DNA from: Bacillota bacterium
Lineage (GTDB): Bacteria; Bacillota; Clostridia; Lachnospirales; Anaerotignaceae
Assembly: GCA_017547125.1 (NCBI GenBank)
Contig: JAFYQL010000012.1
Coordinates: forward strand, 1 to 11,253
DNA length: 11,253 nucleotides
Direction of reading: 5' to 3'
The notes below the pieces were generated by a model that made no database searches, was not told the DNA's origin, and saw only the letters and a program-made list of their open reading frames with translations. Position numbers and translations under genes: made by a program. Positions 1 to 6,518 of the stretch are shown piece after piece (the stretch's first letter is position 1; every line of letters begins with the position of its first letter).

Positions 1-149
1 AAAGCAAAAGAAAAAACTGCCGAAATTATATATGAAATAGTAAGAAAAGCAAATGCATTTATATTTTCAGGCGCATGCTTTGATGAAAGATGATATGTAA
101 CATTGAAAATAACAAGAAAAGCTATTGGCCAGTAAAGTGAAAAATTCAT
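1..149 (-). CDS. EamA/DMT-family membrane transporter, N-terminal fragment (runs off the left edge)
   Basis: The minus strand opens an ATG frame at 149 that reads without a stop to base 1 (49 codons). It begins MNFSLYWPIAFLVIFNVTYH, then continues with SSKHAPENINAFAFLTISYI and a further hydrophobic stretch. An aromatic-rich first membrane helix, a short polar loop containing a conserved Pro and Asn, and a second helix with TxSY is how EamA (drug/metabolite transporter superfamily) proteins usually begin. A clear AAAGGAG at 157-163 lies 7 bases upstream and fixes the start. The protein would be an inner-membrane exporter or permease of unknown substrate. Only the first one and a half helices are visible, so the family call rests on a short resemblance. 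It is preceded by a long leader region with a promoter, a terminator and inverted repeats, which suggests regulated expression. Confidence 0.6.
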   Translation of the reverse strand, partial: MNFSLYWPIAFLVIFNVTYHLSSKHAPENINAFAFLTISYIISAVFSFA

Positions 150-235
150 AATTAATCTCCTTTGTAATATTAATTTAATTATATTGTAATTGTGCTGTAA
201 TTGAAATAATGAAATAAAAATGATATTTTAAATAT

Positions 236-301
236 GAAGTCGGTTATATTTATGGCTGTTAGGGAATTGTACCCTTTCAGTCCAGAATATAATAAGACTT
301 C
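236..301. repeat. 66-base nested inverted repeat (rod-like hairpin) upstream of the EamA gene
   Basis: Four successive pairing segments nest exactly: GAAGTC (236-241) with GACTTC (296-301); TTATATT (244-250) with AATATAA (286-292); GGCTG (254-258) with CAGTC (278-282, one G-T wobble); and AGGG (261-264) with CCCT (272-275), closing a 7-base loop. The internal loops are small (2/3, 3/3 and 2/2). Read on the plus strand it is followed at once by five T (302-306), so it could also end a plus-strand transcript. On the minus strand it would lie in the EamA leader and carries CTGGACTG and GGGTACAATT, words reminiscent of MocR/GntR-type operators. Whether it acts as RNA or as DNA operators cannot be told from sequence. 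Confidence 0.6.
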
Positions 302-315
302 TTTTTATATTTAAT

Positions 316-350
316 AAAAAAACAGTCAAACTTAAATTAGCCTGACTGTT
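316..350 (-). terminator. Intrinsic terminator or attenuator in the leader of the EamA gene
   Basis: Perfect 8-base arms AACAGTCA (321-328) and TGACTGTT (343-350) enclose a 14-base loop. On the minus strand the hairpin is followed by an uninterrupted T run (complement of 316-320, extending the two T of the stem). There is no T run on the plus-strand side, so it works in the minus direction. It lies only about 20-55 bases downstream of the predicted start of transcription from the promoter at 379-407. Most transcripts from that promoter would therefore end as a roughly 60-base RNA unless read-through is allowed. Confidence 0.7.
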
Positions 351-378
351 GGTAGGTGCTCACCCAATTAATAAAATA

Positions 379-407
379 ATTTTACCATTTTTGTAGAAAA
401 AGGTCAA
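379..407 (-). promoter_or_regulatory. Sigma-A-type promoter facing the EamA gene
   Basis: On the minus strand, TTGACC (402-407) and TAAAAT (379-384) are separated by 17 bases, close to the vegetative consensus. Transcription would begin near base 372. The resulting RNA contains a small hairpin (TTGG and GTG pairing with CAC and CCAA, about 351-368) and then the terminator at 316-350. Confidence 0.55.
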
Positions 408-416
408 TTATTAACC
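402..416. promoter_or_regulatory. Palindromic operator candidate over the -35 box
   Basis: GGTTAATAATTGACC (minus strand) is a 7-1-7 palindrome with a single mismatched pair, and it includes the -35 hexamer of the promoter at 379-407. Position and symmetry fit a repressor site. The protein that would bind it is not identifiable here. Confidence 0.4.
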
Positions 417-478
417 TTTTGTTCACAAATTATAAATATTATGTTTAAATTTATATATTAGAATTGTAAATGTAAGAG

Positions 479-526
479 ATGAAAATAAGTTTAAACCCCA
501 ATAAACTTGAAAAATTTAAAGAATAA
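479..526 (+). other. Very short plus-strand reading frame (15 codons), doubtful
   Basis: An ATG at 479 preceded by a weak purine stretch (GTAAGAG, only a few bases away) opens MKISLNPNKLEKFKE followed by TAA. It lies just upstream of a plus-strand terminator at 546-571, the only reason to consider it. No family is recognised and no convincing plus-strand promoter was found. It may be chance in AT-rich DNA or the remnant of a gene. Confidence 0.15.
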
Positions 527-545
527 TCCTTCCTAAAAATGAAAG

Positions 546-571
546 ACACGCTTCCCTCAGGCGTGTTTTTT
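546..571 (+). terminator. Plus-strand intrinsic terminator with no obvious gene
   Basis: ACACGC (546-551) and GCGTGT (561-566) form a GC-rich stem around a 9-base loop, followed by TTTTT and TG. The minus-strand reading lacks an adjacent T run, so it is oriented to stop plus-strand transcription. No plus-strand gene precedes it within the window, implying a small plus-strand transcript or a relic. Confidence 0.6.
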
Positions 572-587
572 GTTTTATGTAAAAAAT

Positions 588-619
588 AAAAACGTATTCT
601 TTTTTGAGAATACGTTTTT
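588..619. terminator. Bidirectional intrinsic terminator of the pot operon
   Basis: Twelve-base perfect arms AAAAACGTATTC (588-599) and GAATACGTTTTT (608-619) flank an 8-base loop. T-rich tails occur on both strands: T8 on the plus strand, and T5-A-T6 on the minus strand. It starts 13 bases beyond the potD stop codon, so it most likely ends the regulator-potABCD transcript. Confidence 0.85.
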
Positions 620-631
620 TTTATTTGTTAT

Positions 632-1699
632 TTAATTAGAAGCCTTAACCTTAATCCAAAGCTCACTTAATTTTGCTCTGATAGTGGCATTATCTTTGAA
701 AATTTCATCATTTTCATTATCTGTTCTTGGAAGATAAGCCTCGTTTCCATAGAAAATACCATTTTCGCTGCTCATTTCCTCAAGAACTTCTTTGTTTGAT
801 GAAGCATAGCATACATATTCTGAGTTGTCGTATGATGGCTCATAGCTTAAAACATAGTTTATAAACTGATGTGCAAGTTCAGGATTTTCTGCATTTGCAG
901 GAATTACCATGGCATCGCTCCAACGGTTTGTTCCTTCTTCCGGCATAAAGAAGCCCATATCTTCGTTTTCTGAAAGAATATATGCAGCATCTCCGCTGTA
1001 AACAACTGCAAGGTCTTTAAGACCGTTAATCATGTTGTCTATTACTTCGTCTGTTACATATGCAGGATCCATTGTGTTGTTAAGTTCAACAAGCCAGTCA
1101 TAAGCCTCATGAATTTCTTCTTCGCTTTCAGTATTCATAGAATATCCCAAAGCTTTTAATGCTATCATAAATGAGTCTCTTTCAGAGTCGTAAATGTAAA
1201 GGTCGCCAGCATATTTTGTATCTTTTAAAATATTCCAGCCCTCTTCATTAAGCTCTTCTTTTGAAATAACATTTTTGTTGTAAACTATACCAACTGTGCC
1301 CCAGAAGTATGGAACAGAATAAGTATTTTCAGGGTCATAATCAAGGTTTTTTACACCATCTGCAAGGTTTGCAATATTAGGTATTTTTTCAAGATCAAGC
1401 TCTATAAGAGAATTTTCAGCCATAAGTCGCTGAATCATATAGTCTGACGGAACAAGAACGTCGTATTTGTCGCCTGCTTGAACTTTGGTATACATCATTT
1501 CGTTTGAATCAAAGTATTCTACAATAACCATTGCGTCATACTGGTCTTCAAAGTCTTCAATCAAATATTCCCCCATATATTCGCCCCAGTTATAAAGCTT
1601 AAGAACATTATCACTGTTTGAATTTCTAAAAAAAGGAGGAGGATTGCAGCCGCAAAGCATTGTGCATACAGCTAATAATAAAACTAAGTATTTTTTCAC
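632..1699 (-). CDS. potD: Spermidine/putrescine-binding lipoprotein PotD
   Basis: Extracytoplasmic polyamine receptor of the PotABCD importer, anchored to the outer face of the membrane. Residues 1-18 are a lipoprotein signal: two Lys, a hydrophobic run, then the lipobox LCGC with the lipidated Cys at 18. The mature part has the PotD landmarks: YNWGEYM (36-42, corresponding to the ligand-contacting Trp and Tyr of E. coli PotD), VLVPSDYM, PYFWGTVGIVYNK, DSERD (171-175, equivalent to the Asp/Glu amine-binding pair) and NRWSDAM (258-264, the Trp/Asp pair). The E. coli Trp229 position appears to be Tyr234. At 355 residues it is family length. The start is GTG at 1699, overlapping the potC stop as GTGA, so translation is probably coupled. 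It is the last gene of the operon. Preference between spermidine and putrescine cannot be read from the sequence. Confidence 0.93.
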   Translation of the reverse strand: MKKYLVLLLAVCTMLCGCNPPPFFRNSNSDNVLKLYNWGEYMGEYLIEDFEDQYDAMVIVEYFDSNEMMYTKVQAGDKYDVLVPSDYMIQRLMAENSLIELDLEKIPNIANLADGVKNLDYDPENTYSVPYFWGTVGIVYNKNVISKEELNEEGWNILKDTKYAGDLYIYDSERDSFMIALKALGYSMNTESEEEIHEAYDWLVELNNTMDPAYVTDEVIDNMINGLKDLAVVYSGDAAYILSENEDMGFFMPEEGTNRWSDAMVIPANAENPELAHQFINYVLSYEPSYDNSEYVCYASSNKEVLEEMSSENGIFYGNEAYLPRTDNENDEIFKDNATIRAKLSELWIKVKASN

Positions 1700-2490
1700 T
1701 GTTTTTTTGCCTTCCTTTCTTTAATTATTGGAACAATATTTATAATAAGAAGTGCTGTTGTAATAATTAAAATAATAATTGTAGAAAGAGCATTGATAGA
1801 TGGATTTATTCTCTTGCTCATTGTGTAAACAAGTATTGAGATGTTGTTTACACCGTTTCCTGTTACAAAGTAGCTGATTACAAAGTCGTCAAAGCTCATT
1901 GTAAATGCTATAAGAGCACCTGAAATGATACCTGGCATAATCTGCGGAATGATAACCTTTGTAAGTGCCTGCCAAGGTGTTGCACCAAGGTCAAGAGCAG
2001 CATCTGCAAGGTTAGGGTCAAGTGTTCTGAGCTTTGGTGTAACAGAAAGCATTACATAAGGAATACAGAACATAATGTGTGCCAGAAGCATAGTCATAAA
2101 ACCTTTTTTAAGACCTATTGCACTGAAGAACATCAAAAGACCAATGGCTGTAACGATGTCCGGATTAAGAATAGGAAGGTCATTTACTCTTTCAACTACG
2201 TTTCTTAAAATTTTTCTGCATTTTGAAAGACCGATAGCGGCTATTGTTCCAACGCCTGTTGAAACTATGGTTGAGATAATGGCAATGGTAAATGTATACC
2301 ACATTGCGTCAGTCATGCTTCTTGATGAAAACATTTTTTCATACCATCTGAGTGAAAAACCGCTCCAGTGTGTGAGTGATTTGCTGCCGTTAAAAGAAAA
2401 TACTATTGTGTAGATTATTGGCGCATAGAAGAATATCATAAGCAGCACAATAAATATGGTTGAAGGGATTTTGCTTTTGTTTTTTCTCAT
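1696..2490 (-). CDS. potC: Spermidine/putrescine ABC transporter permease PotC
   Basis: One of the two membrane subunits forming the polyamine channel. It has 264 residues and about six hydrophobic helices: the first at roughly 10-32, others near 65-88, 112-150, 185-205 and a last at 232-255. The cytoplasmic EAA loop that docks onto PotA is visible at about 165-182 (ALDLGATPWQALTKVIIP), followed by MPGIISGALIAF. The sequence NPDIVTAIGL and the short N-terminus are typical of PotC rather than PotB. The ATG at 2490 overlaps the potB stop as ATGA and is preceded by GGGAGG, and its own stop overlaps the potD GTG start. Length and order are those of a standard pot operon. Confidence 0.93.
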   Translation of the reverse strand: MRKNKSKIPSTIFIVLLMIFFYAPIIYTIVFSFNGSKSLTHWSGFSLRWYEKMFSSRSMTDAMWYTFTIAIISTIVSTGVGTIAAIGLSKCRKILRNVVERVNDLPILNPDIVTAIGLLMFFSAIGLKKGFMTMLLAHIMFCIPYVMLSVTPKLRTLDPNLADAALDLGATPWQALTKVIIPQIMPGIISGALIAFTMSFDDFVISYFVTGNGVNNISILVYTMSKRINPSINALSTIIILIITTALLIINIVPIIKERKAKKQ

Positions 2491-3329
2491 CTTACAAAGC
2501 CTCCCTTCGAATCTTCGCCCTTATCAACTTTCTTTGTGATGTACATACTGATAAGGATAATAACTGTCATAATAAGTGAGATGGCACTGCCGAAATTCCA
2601 GTTGCCTGCTGTAAGGAACTGATTTTCAATTACGTTGCCGATAAGTACATACTGTCCGCCGCCAAGAAGTTTTGGAATGAAGAAGCTTGATACGGCAGGA
2701 AGGAATACAAGTGTAATTCCGCTGATAACACCAGGAAGTGAAAGAGGAAGAGTAACTCTTAAAAAGGCCTGAACTTTGTTTGCACCCAGATCGCTTGCAG
2801 CTTCAAGAAGGCTCTTGTCCATTTTGGCAAGAGATGAATGAATCTGAAGAATCATAAAAGGAACAAAGTTGTAAACCATACCAAGAATTACGGCAAAACT
2901 TGTGTGAAGAAGTTTAATTCTTTCAAAACCAAGCATTACTAAAAGGTTGTTGATTATACCATTATCCTGAAGTATACCAACCCATGCGTATGTACGAACA
3001 AGCATGTTTATCCATGTTGGCATTGTAACAAGAAGTATAAGTATAAATTCCTGTCTGCCGTTTGACTGTGAAATAATATAAGCAGCAGGATAACCTATAA
3101 GTATACATATAATGGTGGTTGCAAGTGCTATAAATAAAGAGCGCTTTAATACATCGATGAAAACTGTGTCCTTAAAGAACATTCCAAAGTTTTCAAGTGT
3201 AAAACGGAATGTAGTTACAGAATTTCCTTTAACAGTAAAGGCATACATAAATATAAGCAGCATTGGTACAAGTATCATTATGGCTATCCATACCATGTAA
3301 GGATAAGCCATTCGTTTGAAATTTTTCAT
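2487..3329 (-). CDS. potB: Spermidine/putrescine ABC transporter permease PotB
   Basis: First membrane subunit of the importer, 280 residues with about six membrane segments. The first is at 10-33, and others lie near 62-88, 95-120, 142-163, 200-220 and 247-265. The EAA docking loop is at 176-200 (EAASDLGANKVQAFLRVTLP), followed by the Ser-Leu-Pro-Gly-Val-Ile-Ser-Gly block usual for PotB. NLLVMLGF and the motif around WINMLVRTYAW are also characteristic. The start ATG at 3329 lies one base after the potA stop codon, with an AGGGAAG upstream inside the potA end, so the two are read together. Nothing unusual in the protein itself. Confidence 0.93.
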   Translation of the reverse strand: MKNFKRMAYPYMVWIAIMILVPMLLIFMYAFTVKGNSVTTFRFTLENFGMFFKDTVFIDVLKRSLFIALATTIICILIGYPAAYIISQSNGRQEFILILLVTMPTWINMLVRTYAWVGILQDNGIINNLLVMLGFERIKLLHTSFAVILGMVYNFVPFMILQIHSSLAKMDKSLLEAASDLGANKVQAFLRVTLPLSLPGVISGITLVFLPAVSSFFIPKLLGGGQYVLIGNVIENQFLTAGNWNFGSAISLIMTVIILISMYITKKVDKGEDSKGGFVR

Positions 3330-3330
3330 A

Positions 3331-4902
3331 TCAATAACTTCCCTTCGACATAATATGTATATCTTCCGGACTGAACATAAGTCCTACGATATCTCCTTCG
3401 TGATATTCGTCTGTTGTATCTACTTTATACTGATAACCTTCTGTTTTGAATGTAACGAAATATTCGCCTGGAACAATGTTTTCAGGGTCAAAATCGTATT
3501 CGATATCAGTAATTTTAACTTCGCTGTCATCTTCAAGGCTCCATGCTGAAGCATTTGCCCATATTTTAAGGTCTGTTTCAAGAGAAATACTTTCTGCAAT
3601 TTCGTCGGCTTCTTTAAAGAAGTTAACGGCATAAATTTCTTCCTGGTATTCATTTGATACAATACGGTTTTCATCAGCAACAATCATGTTTGCTGTAACC
3701 ATAGTGCCTGCTGATGTTGTGAAAACTACTGGATATGTACCATTTACTGGTTCAATATTGTATTCAACCTTGTTGATAGAAATTCTTTCATCTGTATCAG
3801 GGTCCCAAGCCTGAGCATCGGCTCTGGCAATGATGTCAGCATCAGTAAGATCTTCGATGTCTGTTTTGTCAAGGTAGAAATCGTTGGCACTCATTTTTTC
3901 GTTAGCCTGTGAGTTGAAAACGGCATTTGATTCGTTAACTGTCATTTTAACAGTGATGCTTGTTCCGGCTCTTGTTTCAACAATAGTTTCATAATGAACA
4001 CCCTTGAAAAGAACTGATTTAACCTTGCCTTTAAGCTTACCTTTTTCCTTTGGAACAATGTCAAGGTCTTCAGGACGGATAACAACTTCAACCTTTTCGT
4101 TCTTTGAAAAGCCTTTGTCAACGCATTTGAAGTGTTTGTCTTCAAAAATAACGTCTTCGTCATCGGCCATAATACCGTCAATGATGTTGCTTTCACCAAT
4201 GAAGTTTGCAACAAAGTTATTTACAGGTTCGTTGTAGATTTCAGTTGGAGAACCTACCTGCTGAATTTCGCCGTCCTTCATAACAACAATTTTGTCACTC
4301 ATTGTAAGGGCTTCTTCCTGGTCGTGAGTTACAAAAATGAACGTGATGCCAACTTCCTTCTGAATTTTCTTAAGTTCCTTCTGCATTTCTTTTCGAAGCT
4401 TAAGGTCAAGTGCGCCTAAAGGCTCGTCAAGAAGAAGAACTTTTGGTTCATTTACAAGTGCGCGGGCAATGGCAACACGCTGCTGCTGGCCGCCGCTCAT
4501 TTCTGTTATGCCTCTTTCACCATATTCTTCAAGACCAACAAGCTTAAGCATTCTCATAACCTTCTGGTCTATGATGTCTTTTGGTTCTTTTTTGATTTTA
4601 AGACCAAATGCAATGTTATCCTTAACATTCATGTTAGGAAAAAGAGCGTATTTCTGGAAAACTGTGTTAAGTTCTCTTTTGTATGGAGGAAGTGATGAAA
4701 TATCCTGGCCGTCAAATATAATCTGACCCTGTTCACATTCAATAAATCCGCCGAGAATTCTTAAAAGTGTAGTTTTACCGCAGCCTGAAGGACCAAGAAG
4801 AGTAACAAATTCGTTTTCGTAAATGTCAAGGTTAACGCCCTTTAAAACAACCTGACCGTCAAAGCTTTTAACTATATTTTTAAACTGAATTATCTTGTTC
4901 AA
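3331..4902 (-). CDS. potA: Polyamine ABC transporter ATPase PotA with a large insertion in its TOBE domain
   Basis: Cytoplasmic ATPase that powers the PotBC channel. The nucleotide-binding domain is complete: Walker A GPSGCGKTT (37-45), Q-loop Gln83, signature SGGQQQR (136-142), Walker B VLLLDEP (155-161) and H-loop His193. The TOBE part starts at about 240 and reaches GVHYETIVETRAG (301-313). It then resumes at GYQYKVDTTDEYHEGD (489-504) through MFSPEDIHIM. Family members run straight through this point and are about 350-370 residues, whereas this one is 523. The extra segment (about 314-489) is acidic, has no Cys, and contains two diverged repeats of 86-90 residues, each with AGT..T..M.V at the front, an A.AW..D motif in the middle and G.Y.V.F.T at the end. 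Translation starts at TTG (4902), 7 bases after AAGGAGG, and that Shine-Dalgarno overlaps the regulator's stop codon. No better in-frame start exists. No frameshift is seen. Confidence 0.92.
   Translation of the reverse strand: MNKIIQFKNIVKSFDGQVVLKGVNLDIYENEFVTLLGPSGCGKTTLLRILGGFIECEQGQIIFDGQDISSLPPYKRELNTVFQKYALFPNMNVKDNIAFGLKIKKEPKDIIDQKVMRMLKLVGLEEYGERGITEMSGGQQQRVAIARALVNEPKVLLLDEPLGALDLKLRKEMQKELKKIQKEVGITFIFVTHDQEEALTMSDKIVVMKDGEIQQVGSPTEIYNEPVNNFVANFIGESNIIDGIMADDEDVIFEDKHFKCVDKGFSKNEKVEVVIRPEDLDIVPKEKGKLKGKVKSVLFKGVHYETIVETRAGTSITVKMTVNESNAVFNSQANEKMSANDFYLDKTDIEDLTDADIIARADAQAWDPDTDERISINKVEYNIEPVNGTYPVVFTTSAGTMVTANMIVADENRIVSNEYQEEIYAVNFFKEADEIAESISLETDLKIWANASAWSLEDDSEVKITDIEYDFDPENIVPGEYFVTFKTEGYQYKVDTTDEYHEGDIVGLMFSPEDIHIMSKGSY
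3435..3963 (-). repeat. Two tandem Ig-like-looking protein repeats inserted in the PotA TOBE hairpin
   Basis: Codons for PotA residues about 314-399 and 400-489. Aligned by eye, both copies share AGT-x-x-T-x-x-M-x-V at the start, an Asn-Phe (NDF/VNF) about 28 residues later, a helix-like acidic stretch, then AQAW/ASAW, a D-D/E turn, EY(N/D)(I/F)(E/D)P, and G(T/E)Y-x-V-x-F-x-T. Identity between copies is low, so the duplication is old and does not show as a DNA repeat. The pattern resembles Ig-fold repeats of Gram-positive cell-surface proteins (with AW..DT and GTY.V.FTT..GT motifs). That resemblance is from memory and is not a search result. Confidence 0.6.
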
Positions 4903-4914
4903 TTTTAAACCTCC

Positions 4915-5448
4915 TTAAAATAATGGTGGTGTTGAAACCCAAATAATTTTTGCAGATGTTTTTTTATCATTTTTTATATAGTGAGTGTTTTTACCGTTAA
5001 GGTAGAAAGTTTCACCTTTTTTAAGCTGATATTCTTTATCTCCGTTTACAAGAGTAATTTTTCCTTCAAGCACATAGCCAAATTCTTCTCCTTCGTTTGG
5101 AGTTACTTCAAATGATTTTGCCCCTGATTCTATTTCGATAATAACAGGCTCCATTTCATTTTTTTGTGAATTTGGAACTATCCAGCTTACGTTGTATCCT
5201 TCTCTTTCATCAACAAAGAAATCATCTTTTGAAAATACTATTTTTTCGTTTTTTTCTTCCTTGAAAAACTCAGAAAGTGATGTTCCAAGTGCCTCAAGTA
5301 TGTCGCACAATGTGGCTATTGAAGGAGATGTAAGATCTCGTTCAAGCTGTGATAAAAAGCTTTTTGTAAGTTCACTTCTTGCTGCCAGTTCTTCAAGAGT
5401 CAAGCCTCTTTGAATTCGTAGTTTTTTTATTTTCTGGCCTATTTCCAT
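4915..5448 (-). CDS. XRE-family regulator with C-terminal cupin, probable polyamine-operon regulator
   Basis: A 177-residue transcription factor. Residues 4-60 form an XRE helix-turn-helix: IGQKIKKLRIQRGLTLEEL, then a recognition helix around 28-36 (TKSFLSQLE), then the SPSIATLCDILEALG tail. Residues about 100-172 form a cupin_2 barrel, with EEFGYVLEGKITL and the second cupin motif containing His156. This architecture is that of PuuR-like and related regulators, which often sit next to polyamine or amino-acid uptake genes. It is the first gene of the pot operon, and its TAA overlaps the Shine-Dalgarno of potA, so it is co-transcribed and probably autoregulated. The ATG at 5448 follows an AGGCAGGTG-type ribosome-binding site. 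The ligand is inferred from context to be a polyamine or precursor. The direction of regulation is unknown. Confidence 0.85.
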   Translation of the reverse strand: MEIGQKIKKLRIQRGLTLEELAARSELTKSFLSQLERDLTSPSIATLCDILEALGTSLSEFFKEEKNEKIVFSKDDFFVDEREGYNVSWIVPNSQKNEMEPVIIEIESGAKSFEVTPNEGEEFGYVLEGKITLVNGDKEYQLKKGETFYLNGKNTHYIKNDKKTSAKIIWVSTPPLF

Positions 5449-5485
5449 AAAGAATTTTCACCTGCCTTGATATATAAAAGTTAAG

Positions 5486-5500
5486 TTTTATTAAACTTTT
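5486..5500. promoter_or_regulatory. Inverted-repeat operator candidate, downstream copy
   Basis: TTTTATTAAACTTTT is the exact reverse complement of 5566-5580. It lies about 19-33 bases inside the predicted pot transcript and is flanked by TTAAGTT on both sides (5481-5487 and 5499-5505). A partial third copy, ATTAAACT, is at 5512-5519 over the predicted transcription start. Confidence 0.5.
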
Positions 5501-5525
5501 AAGTTATGTATATTAAACTAATGAT

Positions 5526-5553
5526 ATTATACTATAAATGATTATTTTTTCAA
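5526..5553 (-). promoter_or_regulatory. Promoter of the regulator-potABCD operon
   Basis: On the minus strand, TTGAAA (5548-5553) and a perfect TATAAT (5526-5531) are 16 bases apart. Predicted transcription starts near 5519, giving a leader of about 70 bases before the regulator ATG. The promoter is bracketed by the two 15-base inverted-repeat copies. Confidence 0.65.
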
Positions 5554-5565
5554 TATAACTTAACA

Positions 5566-5580
5566 AAAAGTTTAATAAAA
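5566..5580. promoter_or_regulatory. Inverted-repeat operator candidate, upstream copy
   Basis: AAAAGTTTAATAAAA matches 5486-5500 perfectly in inverted orientation, with centres 80 bases apart. It lies just upstream of the pot -35 box, and AACTTAA (5557-5563), the reverse complement of the TTAAGTT next to the other copy, sits beside it. The XRE-cupin protein is the natural candidate to bind. Confidence 0.5.
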
Positions 5581-5617
5581 TTAAATTTTTTTGTATTTAA
5601 AGCAGTGTTTGTTTCTA

Positions 5618-5646
5618 TTGTTTAAATTGGATATCTTTGGTAGAAT
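5618..5646 (+). promoter_or_regulatory. Promoter of the HAD phosphatase-ABC-F genes
   Basis: TTGTTT (5618-5623) and TAGAAT (5641-5646) are 17 bases apart on the plus strand, about 35 bases before the HAD start codon. Five of six bases match consensus in the -10 box, but the -35 is weaker. Confidence 0.45.
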
Positions 5647-5681
5647 AATTAATATATTAAAATGGGAGAAAAGATGGATTT

Positions 5682-6518
5682 ATGGCGGAAATTAAACTTA
5701 TTGCTTCCGACCTTGACGGGACACTGCTTACAAGTAAAAAAGAACTTACCGAAAGAGCATATAATTTGCTTAAAAAACTTTCTGAAAAAGGTATTTATTT
5801 TGTTCCTTCAACAGGCAGAGCATACGAATCAGTGCCTGAATGTATAAGGAATCTGCCTTTTATCAAATATGTTATAACAAGCAACGGTGCGGCTATATAT
5901 GATGCCGAAGAAAAGAAATTTATAAAAAATAATTTTCTTCCGCCGGAAGCAGTCGATATAACGCTTGAAATTCTTAAGGACAAAAATGTTATTATAGAAA
6001 CCTTCAAGGAAGGCAGAGCTTTTACCGACAGAAAGGTATACGAAAATCTTTCTGACTATGGTATAACAGGCGGCCACGCAAAGTATGTTCTTACAACAAG
6101 AAATCCGGTTGAAAATATTATTGAAGAAATAATAAATAATAAACACTGCCTTGAAAATATAAATCTTATATTTAACAATGAGGAAGTAAGAATGGAAGTT
6201 ATGGAAAAGCTTAAAGAAAAAGGCCATGCTTCTGTTACAACATCAGCCCATAATAATATAGAGGTTACATCGCATAACGCAACAAAAGCAAGTGCACTTA
6301 AAGAGCTTTGCAGTATTTTGAATATTGAAAGAGAAAATGTAATTGCTTTTGGTGACAGCGATAATGATATGGATATGATTATGTTTGCCGGCATAGGGGT
6401 TGCTATGGGAAACGGCGATGAACATATAAAAAATAATGCAGACATAATTACAGAAGACTGTGATAATTATGGTGTGGCAAATATACTTGAGAAAATATTA
6501 AAAGGAGAATTGAAATGA
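5682..6518 (+). CDS. Cof-type HAD-IIB family phosphatase
   Basis: Predicted cytoplasmic Mg-dependent phosphatase of the Cof subfamily, whose members dephosphorylate sugar phosphates, FMN/PLP-like cofactors and other small phosphomonoesters. The exact substrate cannot be inferred. All four HAD motifs are present: nucleophile motif DLDGTLL with Asp10 and Asp12, motif II STGR (43-46), motif III Lys202 and motif IV GDSDND (224-229). The alpha/beta cap lies between about 85 and 190. At 278 residues it is full length. The ATG at 5682 follows GGGAGA (5664-5669) by 12 bases. An earlier ATG at 5674 is closer to the Shine-Dalgarno but out of frame. Its stop overlaps the next gene's start as ATGA. Confidence 0.9.
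   Translation: MAEIKLIASDLDGTLLTSKKELTERAYNLLKKLSEKGIYFVPSTGRAYESVPECIRNLPFIKYVITSNGAAIYDAEEKKFIKNNFLPPEAVDITLEILKDKNVIIETFKEGRAFTDRKVYENLSDYGITGGHAKYVLTTRNPVENIIEEIINNKHCLENINLIFNNEEVRMEVMEKLKEKGHASVTTSAHNNIEVTSHNATKASALKELCSILNIERENVIAFGDSDNDMDMIMFAGIGVAMGNGDEHIKNNADIITEDCDNYGVANILEKILKGELK

Noticed and set aside
314..416. T-box or known metabolite riboswitch in the EamA leader
   Set aside because: No T-box motif and no conserved core of any class I know; the leader before the terminator is too short for most.
3942..4214. Open frames on both strands inside the potA TOBE/insert region
   Set aside because: They are shadows of potA in other frames, lacking ribosome-binding sites and family features.
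3331..4902. PotA as a frameshift fusion or assembly chimera of two genes
   Set aside because: The frame is continuous, the TOBE sequence resumes exactly where it was interrupted, and the insert is bounded by neat repeat edges, so a true domain insertion is more likely.
5662..5847. Plus-strand frame of 61 codons overlapping the start of the HAD gene
   Set aside because: It is out of frame with a complete HAD domain, has low-complexity composition and no recognisable motif.
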